NCBI RefSeq assembly: GCF_028583425.1
Contig: NC_072790.1
Coordinates: 10,584,552-10,648,551, forward strand
Length of the DNA stretch: 64,000 bases
DNA from: Eublepharis macularius
Taxonomy: Eukaryota; Chordata; Lepidosauria; Squamata; Eublepharidae
Direction: 5' to 3'
Position 1 is the first letter of the stretch; every line of letters begins with the position of its first letter. Position numbers and translations under genes: made by a program. The notes below the pieces were generated by a model. The model was not told the DNA's origin. It saw only the letters and a list, made by a program, of their open reading frames with translations, and did no database searches. Shown here in pieces: positions 52,241 through 62,178 of the stretch.

Positions 52241-54125
52241 GCCAGCCGTATCCCCGAACTTTTCGGACAGACTTAGTCCACTCCTCTCTGAGTGGGAGTC
52301 AATAACATCTGACTCATGGGTCTTAACTATTGTTGAACTGGGATACGGGCTGGAGTTCGTTGAACTGCCTAGATGCAGTTCACCCCTGACAGCTGTCAAT
52401 AACACTATGGCCGAGCTGGATGCGGAGATCGTGTCGCTCTTGGCCAAGGGTGCTGTGGAAGAATTGCCCTATGAGGACTCTGTAAGGGGATTCTTCTCTA
52501 GGTTCTTCCTGGTCCCTAAGAAGGATGGGGGCTTACGTCCCATCTTGGATCTGAGGGGCCTTAATGCCTTCCTCAAGGTGACCAAATTCAAAATGGTAAC
52601 GTTGGCGGCTGTGATCGCCTTGCTGAAACAGGGGGATTGGTTTGCGGTTCTTGACTTAAAAGACGCATACTTTCACGTGGGCATACGGAAGGAGCACAGG
52701 AAGTACCTGAGCTTTGTTTACCGGCAACGGGTTTTCCGGTATAAGGTGCTCCCCTTTGGCCTGTCCACTGCCCCACGAGTGTTCACTAAATGTGTGGCCC
52801 CTGTAGTTTCCTCCCTACGGGAAGAAGGCTGTACCATCTTTCCGTACCTCGATGACTGGCTCATCGTGGCTGAATCGGAGTCTAGGCTGGTGCAGGACAT
52901 TGGCTTGGTGCTTAGCACTTGCCAACGCCTGGGGCTCTTGGTGAACTTGGAGAAATCCAAACTGGTGCCCAACTGCAAGGTGTCCTACATTGGTGCACTG
53001 TTAGACTCTGTGGAGGGTAAGGCCCTGCTCCCCTTGGAGAGGGCTCGGTCCCTAAGGGGTCTAGTGTCCATGTTTAAAAGGAACCGGTTCCAGTCTGTGC
53101 GCACTATCCAGTGCTTACTAGGGCATATGGCAGCGGCCACCTCGGTGGTGCCTTTCGCTAGGCTGCGTATGCGCCCTCTACAGAACTGGTTTGTGCGGAG
53201 GTATGATGCTCTACTGCACCCTCCGTCCCTCAAATTCTCTATCCCGAGGGTCATCCTCTCCTCCTTGGACTGGTGGCTGTCTGATGACAACTTGTTTAGA
53301 GGGACCCCTTTCGGGTATCAACACCATGACATCACGGTTACCACTGATGCCTCTCTGTTGGGATGGGGGGCTTACTGTGGTGATGTGTCGGTGCAAGATG
53401 TCTGGTCTGACAGGGAAAAGACCCTCCATATCAATGTGCTTGAACTAAGGGCCATTCGTTTCGCACTTGTGTCTCTTACAGCACTGCTGAGAAATCGTCA
53501 TGTCTTGGTGCAGACGGACAACACGACTGCCATGTACTACGTGAATCAGCAGGGGGGCACAGTGTCCATGGCCCTGTGCCGGGAAGCCACACTCACTTGG
53601 CAGTGGGCTATCAAGAACGGCGTGTCGCTCCGTGCTATACACGTGGCTGGGTCGGACAATGCCCGGGCAGATGCCCTCAGCAGGGTCCCCTTGCTGGAAC
53701 ACGAGTGGGAACTGAACGTAGAGTGCGTTGGGCCGATCTTCCAGATGTGGGGTCATCCAGTGATAGATGTGTTCGCCACTGCGGCGACCACCAAGGCCCA
53801 CACGTTCTGTTCCAGGGCAGGGAGCGACCCCCTCTCTATTGGGGATGCCTTCCAGTTTACGTGGACGCAGGGCTTGCACTACATGTTTCCTCCGTTCCCC
53901 TTGATTCCCAGGGTCCTGTGCAAGATAGAGGAGGACGGGACGGACTGCATCCTAGTGGCCCCCTTCTGGCCACGGCAGGTTTGGTTCCCGAAGCTCCTGC
54001 GGATGTCCCAACGGACGTATGTGAGTCTGCCCCCTCGGCAAGACCTTCTCCTGAACGGGAGCCTAGTCCACCACGATCCCAGGAAGCTGCATCTAACGGC
54101 TTGGCGGATCGTTCCTCCCCGATAG
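52233..54125 (+). CDS. DIRS ORF2, reverse transcriptase - RNase H - methyltransferase-like
   Basis: The first ATG is at 52407 (572 aa), but the same frame is open back to the ORF1 stop and the extra 58 codons look coding, so the frame is given from 52233. From the ATG: RT at about 10-210 (FFLVPKKDGGLRPILDLRGL; motif A AVLDLKDAYFHV; motif B LPFGLSTAPRVF; catalytic YLDD in IFPYLDDWLIVA). RNase H about 300-430 (VTTDASLLGWGAY, HINVLELRAIRFAL, VQTDNTTAMYYVNQQGG, ADALSRV). A C-terminal region (about 445-555: VIDVFATAAT, FQFTW, HYMFPPFPLIPRVLCKI, CILVAPFWPRQVWFPKL) corresponds to the DAM-like N6-adenine methyltransferase domain described for DIRS1-type elements. No protease or DDE integrase. Stops at TAG 54123-54125. 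Confidence 0.92.
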   Translation, partial: RVTPAVSPNFSDRLSPLLSEWESITSDSWVLTIVELGYGLEFVELPRCSSPLTAVNNTMAELDAEIVSLLAKGAVEELPYEDSVRGFFSRFFLVPKKDGGLRPILDLRGLNAFLKVTKFKMVTLAAVIALLKQGDWFAVLDLKDAYFHVGIRKEHRKYLSFVYRQRVFRYKVLPFGLSTAPRVFTKCVAPVVSSLREEGCTIFPYLDDWLIVAESESRLVQDIGLVLSTCQRLGLLVNLEKSKLVPNCKVSYIGALLDSVEGKALLPLERARSLRGLVSMFKRNRFQSVRTIQCLLGHMAAATSVVPFARLRMRPLQNWFVRRYDALLHPPSLKFSIPRVILSSLDWWLSDDNLFRGTPFGYQHHDITVTTDASLLGWGAYCGDVSVQDVWSDREKTLHINVLELRAIRFALVSLTALLRNRHVLVQTDNTTAMYYVNQQGGTVSMALCREATLTWQWAIKNGVSLRAIHVAGSDNARADALSRVPLLEHEWELNVECVGPIFQMWGHPVIDVFATAATTKAHTFCSRAGSDPLSIGDAFQFTWTQGLHYMFPPFPLIPRVLCKIEEDGTDCILVAPFWPRQVWFPKLLRMSQRTYVSLPPRQDLLLNGSLVHHDPRKLHLTAWRIVPPR

Positions 54126-55141
54126 GCTTTACTGACGAGGTGCAGAGGGTCCTCCTGAATGCTCGTCGGCCATCCACTAGGCGCGCTTATGCGGCCAAGT
54201 GGCGCAGGTTTGAGCTCTGGGCGCTTGCCAGAGGAGTGGTGCCCGAGAGCAGTCCCTTGGGGGTTGTGTTCGAGTATTTGTGCCACTTGCGTGGCCTGGG
54301 CTTGAAGGTTTCCTCCCTCAGGGTCCACCTGGCAGCGATATCAGCTGCTCACACCCGAGTTGAGGGTGCTACGGTGTTTTCTCACTCGCAATCCCGCCAG
54401 TTCCTTAAGGGCATGTACAATCTTTACCCACCTGTGTCTGCGCCAGTGCCTCGGTGGTCACTGTCCTTGGTGCTCTCACATCTCATGTTGCCCCCATTTG
54501 AACCTATGGCTACATGCCCCTTGGATATGCTATCCTACAAGGTAGCATTTTTGGTGGCCGTCACGTCGGCCAGAAGGGTCAGTGAGCTGTCTGCACTGCG
54601 GTCTGACCCTCCCTTTCTTGTGTTTCATCCCAACAAGGTGGTCCTGCGTCCCTGCCTTGAGTTCCTGCCCAAGGTGGTGTCCGCCTTCCACCTCTCGCAG
54701 GATATCTCACTGCCTGCATTCTTTCCTCAACCCTCCTCTAAGGGGGAAAGGGCCCTCCATACCCTAGACTTGAAGAGGGCCCTAGCCTATTACCTGGATA
54801 GGACGAAGGGATTCCGCTCCAGTCCTCACCTGTTTGTATGTTTTGGGGCCAAGGACAAGGGTAACAGGGCTTCCTCACAGACCCTGTCTAGGTGGATTGT
54901 GACGGCCATTAGCAAGGCCTATTCCCTGGCAGGGGTGGCTTGCCCGCTTCATGTCAGAGCCCACTCCACGCGGTCCCAAGCATCCTCTTCGGCACTCCTC
55001 AGGGGGGTGCCCCTGGTTAACATTTGTAAAGCAGCCACATGGTCCTCTGCAGACACCTTTGTCAGGCATTACGCCGTTGATGTCAATGCGGAGCAGGATG
55101 TATCTGTGGCCAAGGCTGTCTTACACTCCCTCTTTTCCTGA
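54126..55141 (+). CDS. DIRS ORF3, tyrosine recombinase
   Basis: The open frame runs 53576-55141 (521 codons), but its first 550 bases overlap ORF2 in another frame and only the part from about 54010-54130 onward looks like recombinase, so the real start is uncertain; the feature is given from the end of ORF2. N-terminal core-binding domain: FTDEVQRVLLNARRPSTRRAYAAKW region through SLRVHLAAISAAHT. Catalytic domain: Arg in VAVTSARRVSELSAL (about 54572), H-x-x-R in RAHSTRSQAS (about 54962-54973), Trp in AATWSSADTF, nucleophile Tyr in VRHYAVD (about 55070). All expected residues are present. It integrates circular element DNA. ORF3 is one base back (-1) relative to ORF2. Alternatives for expression are frameshifting, reinitiation or splicing. 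Confidence 0.9.
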
Positions 55142-55374
55142 GGGAGTTTTGGTATGACTTTCTTGACGTACCTGTTGGGTACCCTTGAGTGAAAGTGTGT
55201 ATATATGTACCTGGGGGTGTGTATATATGTAAATATTGAGTATTTATGTGTCCTTACACAGTATTTTTACATAGATGTATATATGCATATCTATTTATTG
55301 TTGATCTTGTTTGCTTAATAAAATTGTGTTGGACTTCACCCCCGCCTTCCTTATTGTGTGAAGCTTGGTACACT
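55142..55374 (+). other. DIRS 3' non-coding region
   Basis: AT-rich, with GTGTATATATGT-type repeats at about 55195-55235 and an AATAAA at about 55316-55321, a plausible polyadenylation signal before the internal complementary region. Confidence 0.6.
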
Positions 55375-55465
55375 CCCATGTGTGGAGGCACAGAAGAACG
55401 AAGATGAAAACAGGGTTAACATACCTGTAACTTATGTTCATCGAGTTCTTCTGTGCTGACACACA
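55375..55465 (+). repeat. DIRS internal complementary region (ICR)
   Basis: 55375-55408 is the reverse complement of the left terminus (49691-49724) and 55407-55465 is the reverse complement of the right terminus (55733-55791). The two meet at GATGAAAACAGGG, where about two bases are shared. This is the circle-junction template of DIRS replication and defines both ends of the element to within 1-3 bases. Confidence 0.95.
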
Positions 55466-55564
55466 ACCCTCCCTCCTACCCCGCTGTGAACTCCAATGCA
55501 CAATACTGTGATGGCTGTAACGGATATTGGTGTTTTTAAGGTGTTACGGCTGAAGTGTGTTGGT

Positions 55565-55790
55565 CAAGCGGCGGCAAGGGAGAACTGAGGGAAGGGGCCG
55601 TTGGTCGCTGGAGGATCACGTGACCGTTTGGGCGGGAAAACGGTCGCTGAGGCGCGCGACAAACGGCCCCTTCGGAGCCATGGAAGCTCTAGAAAATTCT
55701 CCGGCGGCTGGCCTGCGCCTGCGCAGTCCCCATGTGTGTCAGCACAGAAGAACTCGATGAACATAAGTTACAGGTATGTTAACCCTGTTT
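55565..55790 (+). repeat. Right inverted terminal repeat of DIRS
   Basis: Complement of the left repeat (AAGCGGCGGCAAGGGAGAAC ... GCGCAGTCCCCATGTGTG), plus a right-specific extension, ACATAAGTTACAGGTATGTT, to the end near TTAACCCTGTTTT. The extension is also found in the ICR, as in other DIRS1-type elements. Confidence 0.9.
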
Positions 55791-57306
55791 TATTGATGAC
55801 GACTGATGATCCGCAGAGTGGATGGGTGAGGCTGTCAACAACTGAATTGCCTAAGAATAGGAAAGTGGTTAAGGGACGATCACTAGGGTGTGTTGTGGTG
55901 ATTAAATCAGGAACTCCGGCAAGACCCTATTGCATCAGGATCTTTAGTGTGCCTCTGGGGTGTGGGAGGGGGCGAGCTGGCCTCATCTGTCATTCCCCAC
56001 GTTTGCACGTTCCATCTCCCAGCCGGAATCCGGCTTCCATGTTTCTGCCTGCTTGGGCAGTAGTTTTAGAGCTCGAAGCACATTCAGAGAAGGGGCTTAT
56101 GGCACAACCATGATCATAAGCCGCCTAATCTTGTGGGGGCAAGTTTGACTGCTAGCAAGCTTCCACAGCCCAGTGAGGTTTCCATCCTGGTTCTCCCAGA
56201 TCTCAGGGCAACACTCTAACCACTATACGGGACTGGCTATATACTATAAATGAATGAAAGGATGAATAAACAAACATCGTGAGCTTCGGGTTCTTGGATG
56301 CAAATTGTCTGATTTCTTCTGCATCTCCTTTTTCTGGAAATGTACATAAAAGGCTTGCTTGCATTCTAAGAAAGCCCTTCAGGAGCCATGGCTTCTAGCA
56401 CCTTCCACTAGGTTCCTAGGATTATGCAATGGGCTGGCGCCCCTTTTTCAACTAAGGGAGGCCCTATAACTCCCTGCCACCAAGCCTTCCCCAACAGAGA
56501 GGGGCTTGCTTTACAAAAGACTTTTCTCCATCAAAGGAAGCCTTTCCTTATCAGTATGAAATCATTCTTCTTTGGAGAAAGTCTTTCTCCCGTGAAGAAA
56601 GACGTACAAGAAGAGAGTCCCAGGCTCCAGTTTAGATGAGAGGAATCATAAGCTCTAACCAAAGTCTTTATCTCTGGAATAATCTTTTATTAATTTATAA
56701 TTGTAGCAAACTGGAAGAATACGGCTTTTGTTTGTGTGGCCCCAGATACAACCCTTGGCCGGTAGGAGCCCTCTACATTCAAGATTTTCTTGTCAGGGAG
56801 GTATAGGAGTACTGGATAAGGTGAACTGCAGGTACGAGTACTGATCACCTTGAGACACTTGTAAAGAAATGTTAACTGGTCTCAATTGGGGGAACAATCT
56901 TGTGGACATCCGAGGGTTAAGCTATGAGGTCATTATTGAAGCCATTCATGGACTTGGTTCCCATTCCAGGCTCCCGTTAACGCGTGCCAAATTGCTTGCT
57001 AAATTAGTGTAGGCTGACATGCCATTGATATGCTTTGGCCACTGGGTGAGGGGTGTGTGTGTGTTCGCCTATGCCAAATATTGTGTGAATAATGAACAGA
57101 ACAGAATCCACAGTGATTGATAACATTTTGTGTGACAAAAAATTCTCTACTGAGAGTTGGGGATAGTTTCTTAAATGCTTGTGGTGCCAAAGAATAAATA
57201 AGGTTGTCCTTTAAATTAATTATGGTCCCAAGCCAGTTTAGTGATTTTTATAGGCTAGATTCAGTATTGCCTACTGTTTTACAGTAGTAGCAGAATATCC
57301 AACATG
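55791..57306. other. Unassigned intergenic DNA with a SINE fragment
   Basis: A minus-strand tRNA-SINE remnant lies at about 56150-56245 (head TATAGTGGTTAGAGTGTTGC). The rest has no recognised gene or repeat. Confidence 0.4.
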
Positions 57307-57460
57307 GGCTGATTCTGCACATGTTGGATAATGCACTTTCAATGCACTTTATCAATCGTTTGAGGTAGATTTTTTGTTCCGCACATGAAAAAATCCGTTC
57401 CAAATGATCTGTAAAGAGGATTGGAAGTGCATTATCCAACGTGTGCGGAATCAGCCATGG
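57307..57460. mobile_element. Palindromic MITE, family D, copy 1
   Basis: Left end GGCTGATTCTGCACATGTTG, right end CGTGTGCGGAATCAGCC. Arms include GGATAATGCACTTTCAATGC and its related complement; the centre has TTTTTTGTTCCGCACATGAA. Probably hAT-like, as judged by similar reptile MITEs; TSD not clear. Confidence 0.75.
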
Positions 57461-57537
57461 TAATCACTGGGGGGCATCATAGGACAATCAGAAAGCTGCA
57501 GAAGTGATAAATATAACACTTGCAATTATGCAACTAT

Positions 57538-57730
57538 GGCCGTTTTCACGCTGCTTACTGGACACGGAACATCGTGCTGAGCTCCTGGAATGACAGCGTC
57601 TTCCTGGCGTAATTTCGAGCGACAACGGCCACGGGATGGTAGTTCTTGCATGAAATTGCGCCAGAAAGATGCTGTCATTCTGGGAGCTTGGCGTGATGTT
57701 CCGTGACCGGTAAGCAGTGTGAAAATGGCC
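57538..57730. mobile_element. Palindromic MITE, family C, copy 2
   Basis: GGCCGTTTTCACGCTGCTTA ... TAAGCAGTGTGAAAATGGCC; longer and more diverged than copy 1 (arms about 50 bp, with CACGGAACATC / GATGTTCCGTG). Confidence 0.8.
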
Positions 57731-58742
57731 CTATATCAAATGCTGTATTTCCATCTTGATCTTTTCATTGTTGTCCTTTTCCTGTTGAATGTTTGTTTTT
57801 TTTTAAAAAAAAACCTTAATTGGCTTGTACTGTCCTGCAATATTTCTGGATCCCTACTCTAGAGCACAATCCAGAAAGCTGAGCACTGTCAAGTCCCATT
57901 GATTTGAATGTGAGTTAAGCATCTGCTTGCATCTCTTCCATTAAAATGACCATGGCAAGGATTTAACTTTTTATTTGATTTTATTTAATCTATTTTATTT
58001 ACAAGATTATACCAGGTTCTGTAGTTAATCGTTGCTCCTTCTCGACCTTTGTACTAACTTTTGAAGAAAAGCCCTTTGCCCTTCCACTTTAATGGGCCTG
58101 TCGTTAGCACTGAAATTTAAGTGGGTACAAGTGGAAGACTCCGGATGCAGATATTTCCACAGCATATGTTCACGGAGGATCTCATTATTAGGTGACCTTG
58201 GGCCAGTCGCACACTCCTAGCTTACACATGATCATGAAACATGCACTCATTCTGTTTTCCCCCTCCCCCCTACTGCTGTATTTCCCATCTTGCTTTGAGG
58301 AAGGCAAGCTGATGAGTCAACCTCTTGTAGAACAGGATGCCCCCCTGCTCAGGCGAGGGGAAACAGCCACTCCGCTGTTTCACCTCAGAGCCCACGGGAG
58401 GGCTGCACTGGCACCCAATCCCCTTTCAGAGGAGGGATGAGATGTGGAAGGGAAACGCAGCAGCAGGTCAGTTGTGGTCTGCCTCAGCGAGAGAGTGGAG
58501 AGCACCAATGGTGGCTCTGCCTGGCAGAGTGCTTTAGCTCTGCCTCTGGAGAGGAGACAGTGCCCAGTTGTGAGGTCTGTCTCTGGTGATGAGCAGCCCT
58601 CGTACCCTTTGGTCTGACACCTGGGAAAGGGCAAGGTAGTGCATGTGTGAGGGGGCCCAACCCGGTCCGCGAAGGCCGGTCTGTAATCTCCACCACTAAA
58701 AGGAATTTAAGTCACAATCTGAAGTCATGATGATGAGTGATT
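57731..58742. other. Unassigned intergenic DNA
   Basis: A GC-richer unassigned block at about 58310-58690 stands out from AT-rich flanks, but no gene or termini are visible. Confidence 0.35.
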
Positions 58743-58878
58743 CACACTTTGGATAATGCACTTCCAATCCTCTTTATAGATCATTTGGAACGGATTTTTT
58801 TTGTGTGCGGAACAAAAAATCCACCTCAATTGATAAAGTGCATTGAAAGTGCATTATCCAACATGTGCGGAATCAGCC
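58743..58878. mobile_element. Palindromic MITE, family D, copy 2 (inverted relative to copy 1)
   Basis: Contains GGATAATGCACTTCCAATCC on the left and AGTGCATTATCCAACATGTG, CGGAATCAGCC on the right: the same element as copy 1 in the opposite orientation. The left terminus is decayed. Confidence 0.75.
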
Positions 58879-60165
58879 GATGACTTGCTTCAGCTTATGA
58901 ACCTCAGCCAGGCTTCTCCTTTGAATGCTGGGAGATCTGGGCTGCCGTTCCTTTCTTTAAAAAAAAAGGCTTTATTTTGTTGAACCTTCTGCTTCAGTGA
59001 TCTCAGTACTCTTCAGGTGCAATACAAATGTTACCGCGTGGCACAGAACCTAAAGCCTTTACACTCAGCACCATAAGAACATCGAACAACCAAGGGGAAG
59101 GTTCCCATTTCAGAACAAACCTGGTTCCCCAGCATTATAGGCGGCAGCGTGGAGCCCCTGCGCATACTGCTCCGTGTGATGGTGTTCTGATCTCTGAGGA
59201 GGGGCACTCCATGTTATGCAAAGGATCCAATTGAACACACACACTTCATTACTTACAAGACTGAGCCCCATCCATCGGCGTCCTCCAACCTGGAGCCAGA
59301 AGTAAAATTGGACCATGTTCTTTCGCAGTTGTCAATGGCATACTAAATCTAATGGCTTATAAAATCATTTTTCCAAGCAAAAACAGTAACATTATTATGT
59401 TTAAAAGCTGTTACTGAGGACCACAGAGGGAGAATTTTTTCCCCCTTGTGATCGGCTCCAGGGCCGGTACTGGGAAAGCACTTTAGCAAGCTCGAAAACA
59501 TATTGTTGTGGTCTGCCAAAGTGTTTCTGGCCTTGGCGGGTCAGAAGCAATGAGATGTCGATGAATGAGGTGAGAGTTGAATTCTGAAACAATCCCCTCC
59601 TTCCACCTTGACTAGAGTTTGTTGTGATAGTCGATGTAATGGTGTGTTACTTAAACCTTTCGGTTTTTCCTTCTATAGCCCCTCTGCCGTACAAAACCAG
59701 GGAGGTGGTTTCTGTCCAGGGCTGTTGGGGAGACACCGCCTTATTGAGGCTCTAAGCATGTAAAAATAATCTTTAACTACTCTACCGAAAGATACTAGCA
59801 GCAGGCTTGGAGGTAGTAATGAATGATCAGTCCTTCCACCTGCTCTGGCTTTCTTCACTGAACGGCACTTTCTATTTTTCTTCCATCTTCCATTTTGTCT
59901 ACCTAATGAGAATGCAAGTTAACAGATGTTTCGTCATTGCTTTATTTATAAACTTGTGTTGGACTTTTTTGTTCATTCTCCATGGAACATGTTTGGGCCT
60001 TTACAGAAGACAACCTCTCTCCTTGCAGGCCATTTAAACTTTCCAGATTCATGCTGCTATCTTCATTTTTAATAAATACACCACAAAACACAGTGCAGTT
60101 CAGTTAAAGAACATATTAACTCCCAATGCCTTTCCCTTCACTTATTCAGAGAAACTTTTTAAGAA
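58879..60165. other. Unassigned intergenic DNA
   Basis: No gene recognised. On the minus strand an AATAAA lies at 59941-59946, about 2.95 kb past the ISM1 stop; whether it is used is unknown. Confidence 0.4.
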
Positions 60166-60353
60166 GTACAAGCTTCAAGTCCAATAGCACCTTAAAAATC
60201 AACCGAATTTCCAGGGCATAAAGCTTTCAAGAATCAAAGGAGCTTTGGCTCTTGAAAGCTTATACCCTGGAAATTTTGTTAGTCTTTAAGGTGCTACTGG
60301 ACGTGACTCTTGCTCTAGTACTGCAGACCAACATGGCTTCCCACCTGGAACTA
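60166..60353. mobile_element. Penelope-tail inverted dimer, copy 3 (different subfamily)
   Basis: Left arm AAGTCCAATAGCACCTTAAA, right arm TAGTCTTTAAGGTGCTACTG; centre TCAAGAATCAAAGGAGCTTT then GGCTCTTGAAAGC. The ending is ACTGCAGACCAACATGGCTT instead of the CTACCACAGACTAACACGG of copy 2, so it derives from another source (like 46575-46695). Flanked by the 10-bp repeat TTTTTAAGAA (60156-60165 and 60354-60363). Confidence 0.75.
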
Positions 60354-60363
60354 TTTTTAAGAA

Positions 60364-61456
60364 ACAGTTTTTCTTTAGTGTACTAACAGATTTAAAAAAT
60401 CTCTTTACAGCATATTCTTCTAAGGTAAGAGCTGATAACCACAATACAGCCAATTCATGAAGGCTGTTTTAAACTGTTTCTTATGACTGAACTCTACAGC
60501 ATTGGTCCCATCACAAACACGAGTCTCAACACATCATAAGAGTTCAGAGCACTTAACCCTACCTTTTTCAATGAGTTTAAGTGCTCCTAACCACCTATTG
60601 GATTTTGCTCTTGTTCTGTAGTGTGAAGAAAATGCTCCCATCCTTGTACCCAAAGAACCACCACGGAGAAGAATTCAGTGTTGCAACCTAGAGAAGGCTG
60701 GTTCTCGTAGGCAGGTCTGAAATCCTAAGGCAAGCTCAAACATCCAAATACTGAAGTTATTACGTGATAATCTAAACCAGACATGTCAATCCCAGAGCAG
60801 TCCTAAGCAGAGCTGTAGCCTTCTTAAAAGCATTTGTTTCAATAGGCTTAGAAAGGCTTAACTCTGCTTAGGATAGCTTGGAAGGTGAAGATTGCACCTT
60901 CAGCAATAACTGAAACGGGTTCGATTCTTTCTCAAGTAACTGCTGTTTCCAATTATCATCCCTAACGCTGAGGATACTGCCCCCGATCCTGTTTAATGCT
61001 CAGCGTGCAAGCCAGTTCCAAGCTGCTTCGGGCCTTTGCATACCATCAGTGTGTAGGGCTCCACCTACGTTTGTTGACTGGTTCCCACACAAGGGTAGCT
61101 GTCTAGTCAATGTATTTCTCATATGTACATTTACATTCTTAGATGTATGCTTAAAATGTTCTGAATATATATTGAAACTTGAAATGGGGTCGATCCCACC
61201 ATCCTCCATGGAGCCTTCCTCCAACTTAAATGTCTCTTCCTCCATTTTGCTCAGTGGCGTGGTGGCAGCATAGGGGTCAAAGCCAAACCGTCATGCAAAC
61301 CAGTCCTTAAAATACATTTAAAAACAGCCTGCAAAAGTTTTTCTAGGTTCAGTCTTTGGAGGGTAGCATAAAAATACCCTCCCAAAGTTCTATCTCCTTA
61401 GAGCTATTAAGAGCTCTCTGCACCTAGCCATATACCCAGCAAAATGCAAAGACAGA
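60364..61456. other. Unassigned intergenic DNA
   Basis: No gene or repeat recognised. Confidence 0.4.
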
Positions 61457-61658
61457 GAGCCAAGCTACAAGTGACGCCTTACACAGGTTGGACACTTGTC
61501 AGCTTACCTCAAGTTTTGATGGGAAACGTAGGCATCCTGGTTTTACAGCTTAGCTCTCCATTACAGCTGCAAGACCAGGATGCCTACATTTCCCATCAAA
61601 ACTTGAGGGAAGCTGACAAGTGTCCAACCTGTGTCAGGCGTCACTTGTAGCTTGTCTC
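61457..61658. mobile_element. Palindromic MITE, family B, copy 2
   Basis: GAGCCAAGCTACAAGTGACG ... CACTTGTAGCTTGTCTC; full length and very similar to 32167-32368. Confidence 0.85.
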
Positions 61659-61763
61659 TGAGCCAAGTGGAGTGCAAGTGGAGGGCAAGTGAACAGGGAG
61701 GAATACACATGAGTCTGTTCACTTGCCAGGCAAGTGTCATTCGTCACTTGTAGCTTGGCTCTA
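61659..61763. mobile_element. Palindromic MITE, family A, partial copy abutting family B
   Basis: TGCAAGTGGAGGGCAAGTGA, ACAGGGAGGAATACACATGA and TCACTTGTAGCTTGGCTC: the right half of family A, starting immediately at the end of the family B copy (GAGCCAAGTGGAG). Either nested insertion or template switching between the two related MITEs. Confidence 0.65.
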
Positions 61764-62178
61764 AGCGTGACTTGGAAAGGGAATGGAGAGAGCATTGTTT
61801 TGGTTTGTCTGCTGTATTTCCCAACTTCTTTTTCTGCTCAAATAATTACTGTTCCCTCCTTAAAATTATTTTCTCTTAAATATGTCTAAATACTTTCATT
61901 AATATATAGATAGATAGATATAGATATCTCTAATGAAATTATAAAGATTAACAGCTTCATTTGTATTAAATAATTTTATGTTTAAAAACTCACTTTGAAA
62001 TGATCTAGCCCCTTGATTTGGTAAAAGTATCTCAGATGAACTTGCAAGCTTCCGTAGAGAGGAAGGGCATTTGAACGAGGTGTAACATTGCAGAGATCGC
62101 TGGTTTTACTTGTGGAACTCAACCCCAAGCCATCACTTTTGACAGGAATCCACCTCTTGCACAAGTACTATTTCACAT
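61764..62178. other. Unassigned AT-rich DNA with (GATA)n-like microsatellite
   Basis: ATAGATAGATAGATATAGAT at about 61907-61926. Possibly part of the ISM1 3' UTR on the minus strand. Confidence 0.4.

Larger units (their letters stand above)
49691..55790 (+). mobile_element. Complete DIRS-type tyrosine-recombinase retrotransposon, 6.1 kb
   Basis: Inverted terminal repeats (49691-49889 and 55565-55790), an internal complementary region (55375-55465) that is the complement of both termini joined, and three uninterrupted reading frames: Gag-like, RT-RNase H with a methyltransferase-like tail, and tyrosine recombinase. This is the defining DIRS1-type layout. DIRS elements replicate through a circular DNA intermediate joined at the termini and integrate by the recombinase, with no target site duplication; none is seen here. 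All catalytic residues checked are present and no frame is broken, so this copy may be recent and possibly competent. Confidence 0.95.
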
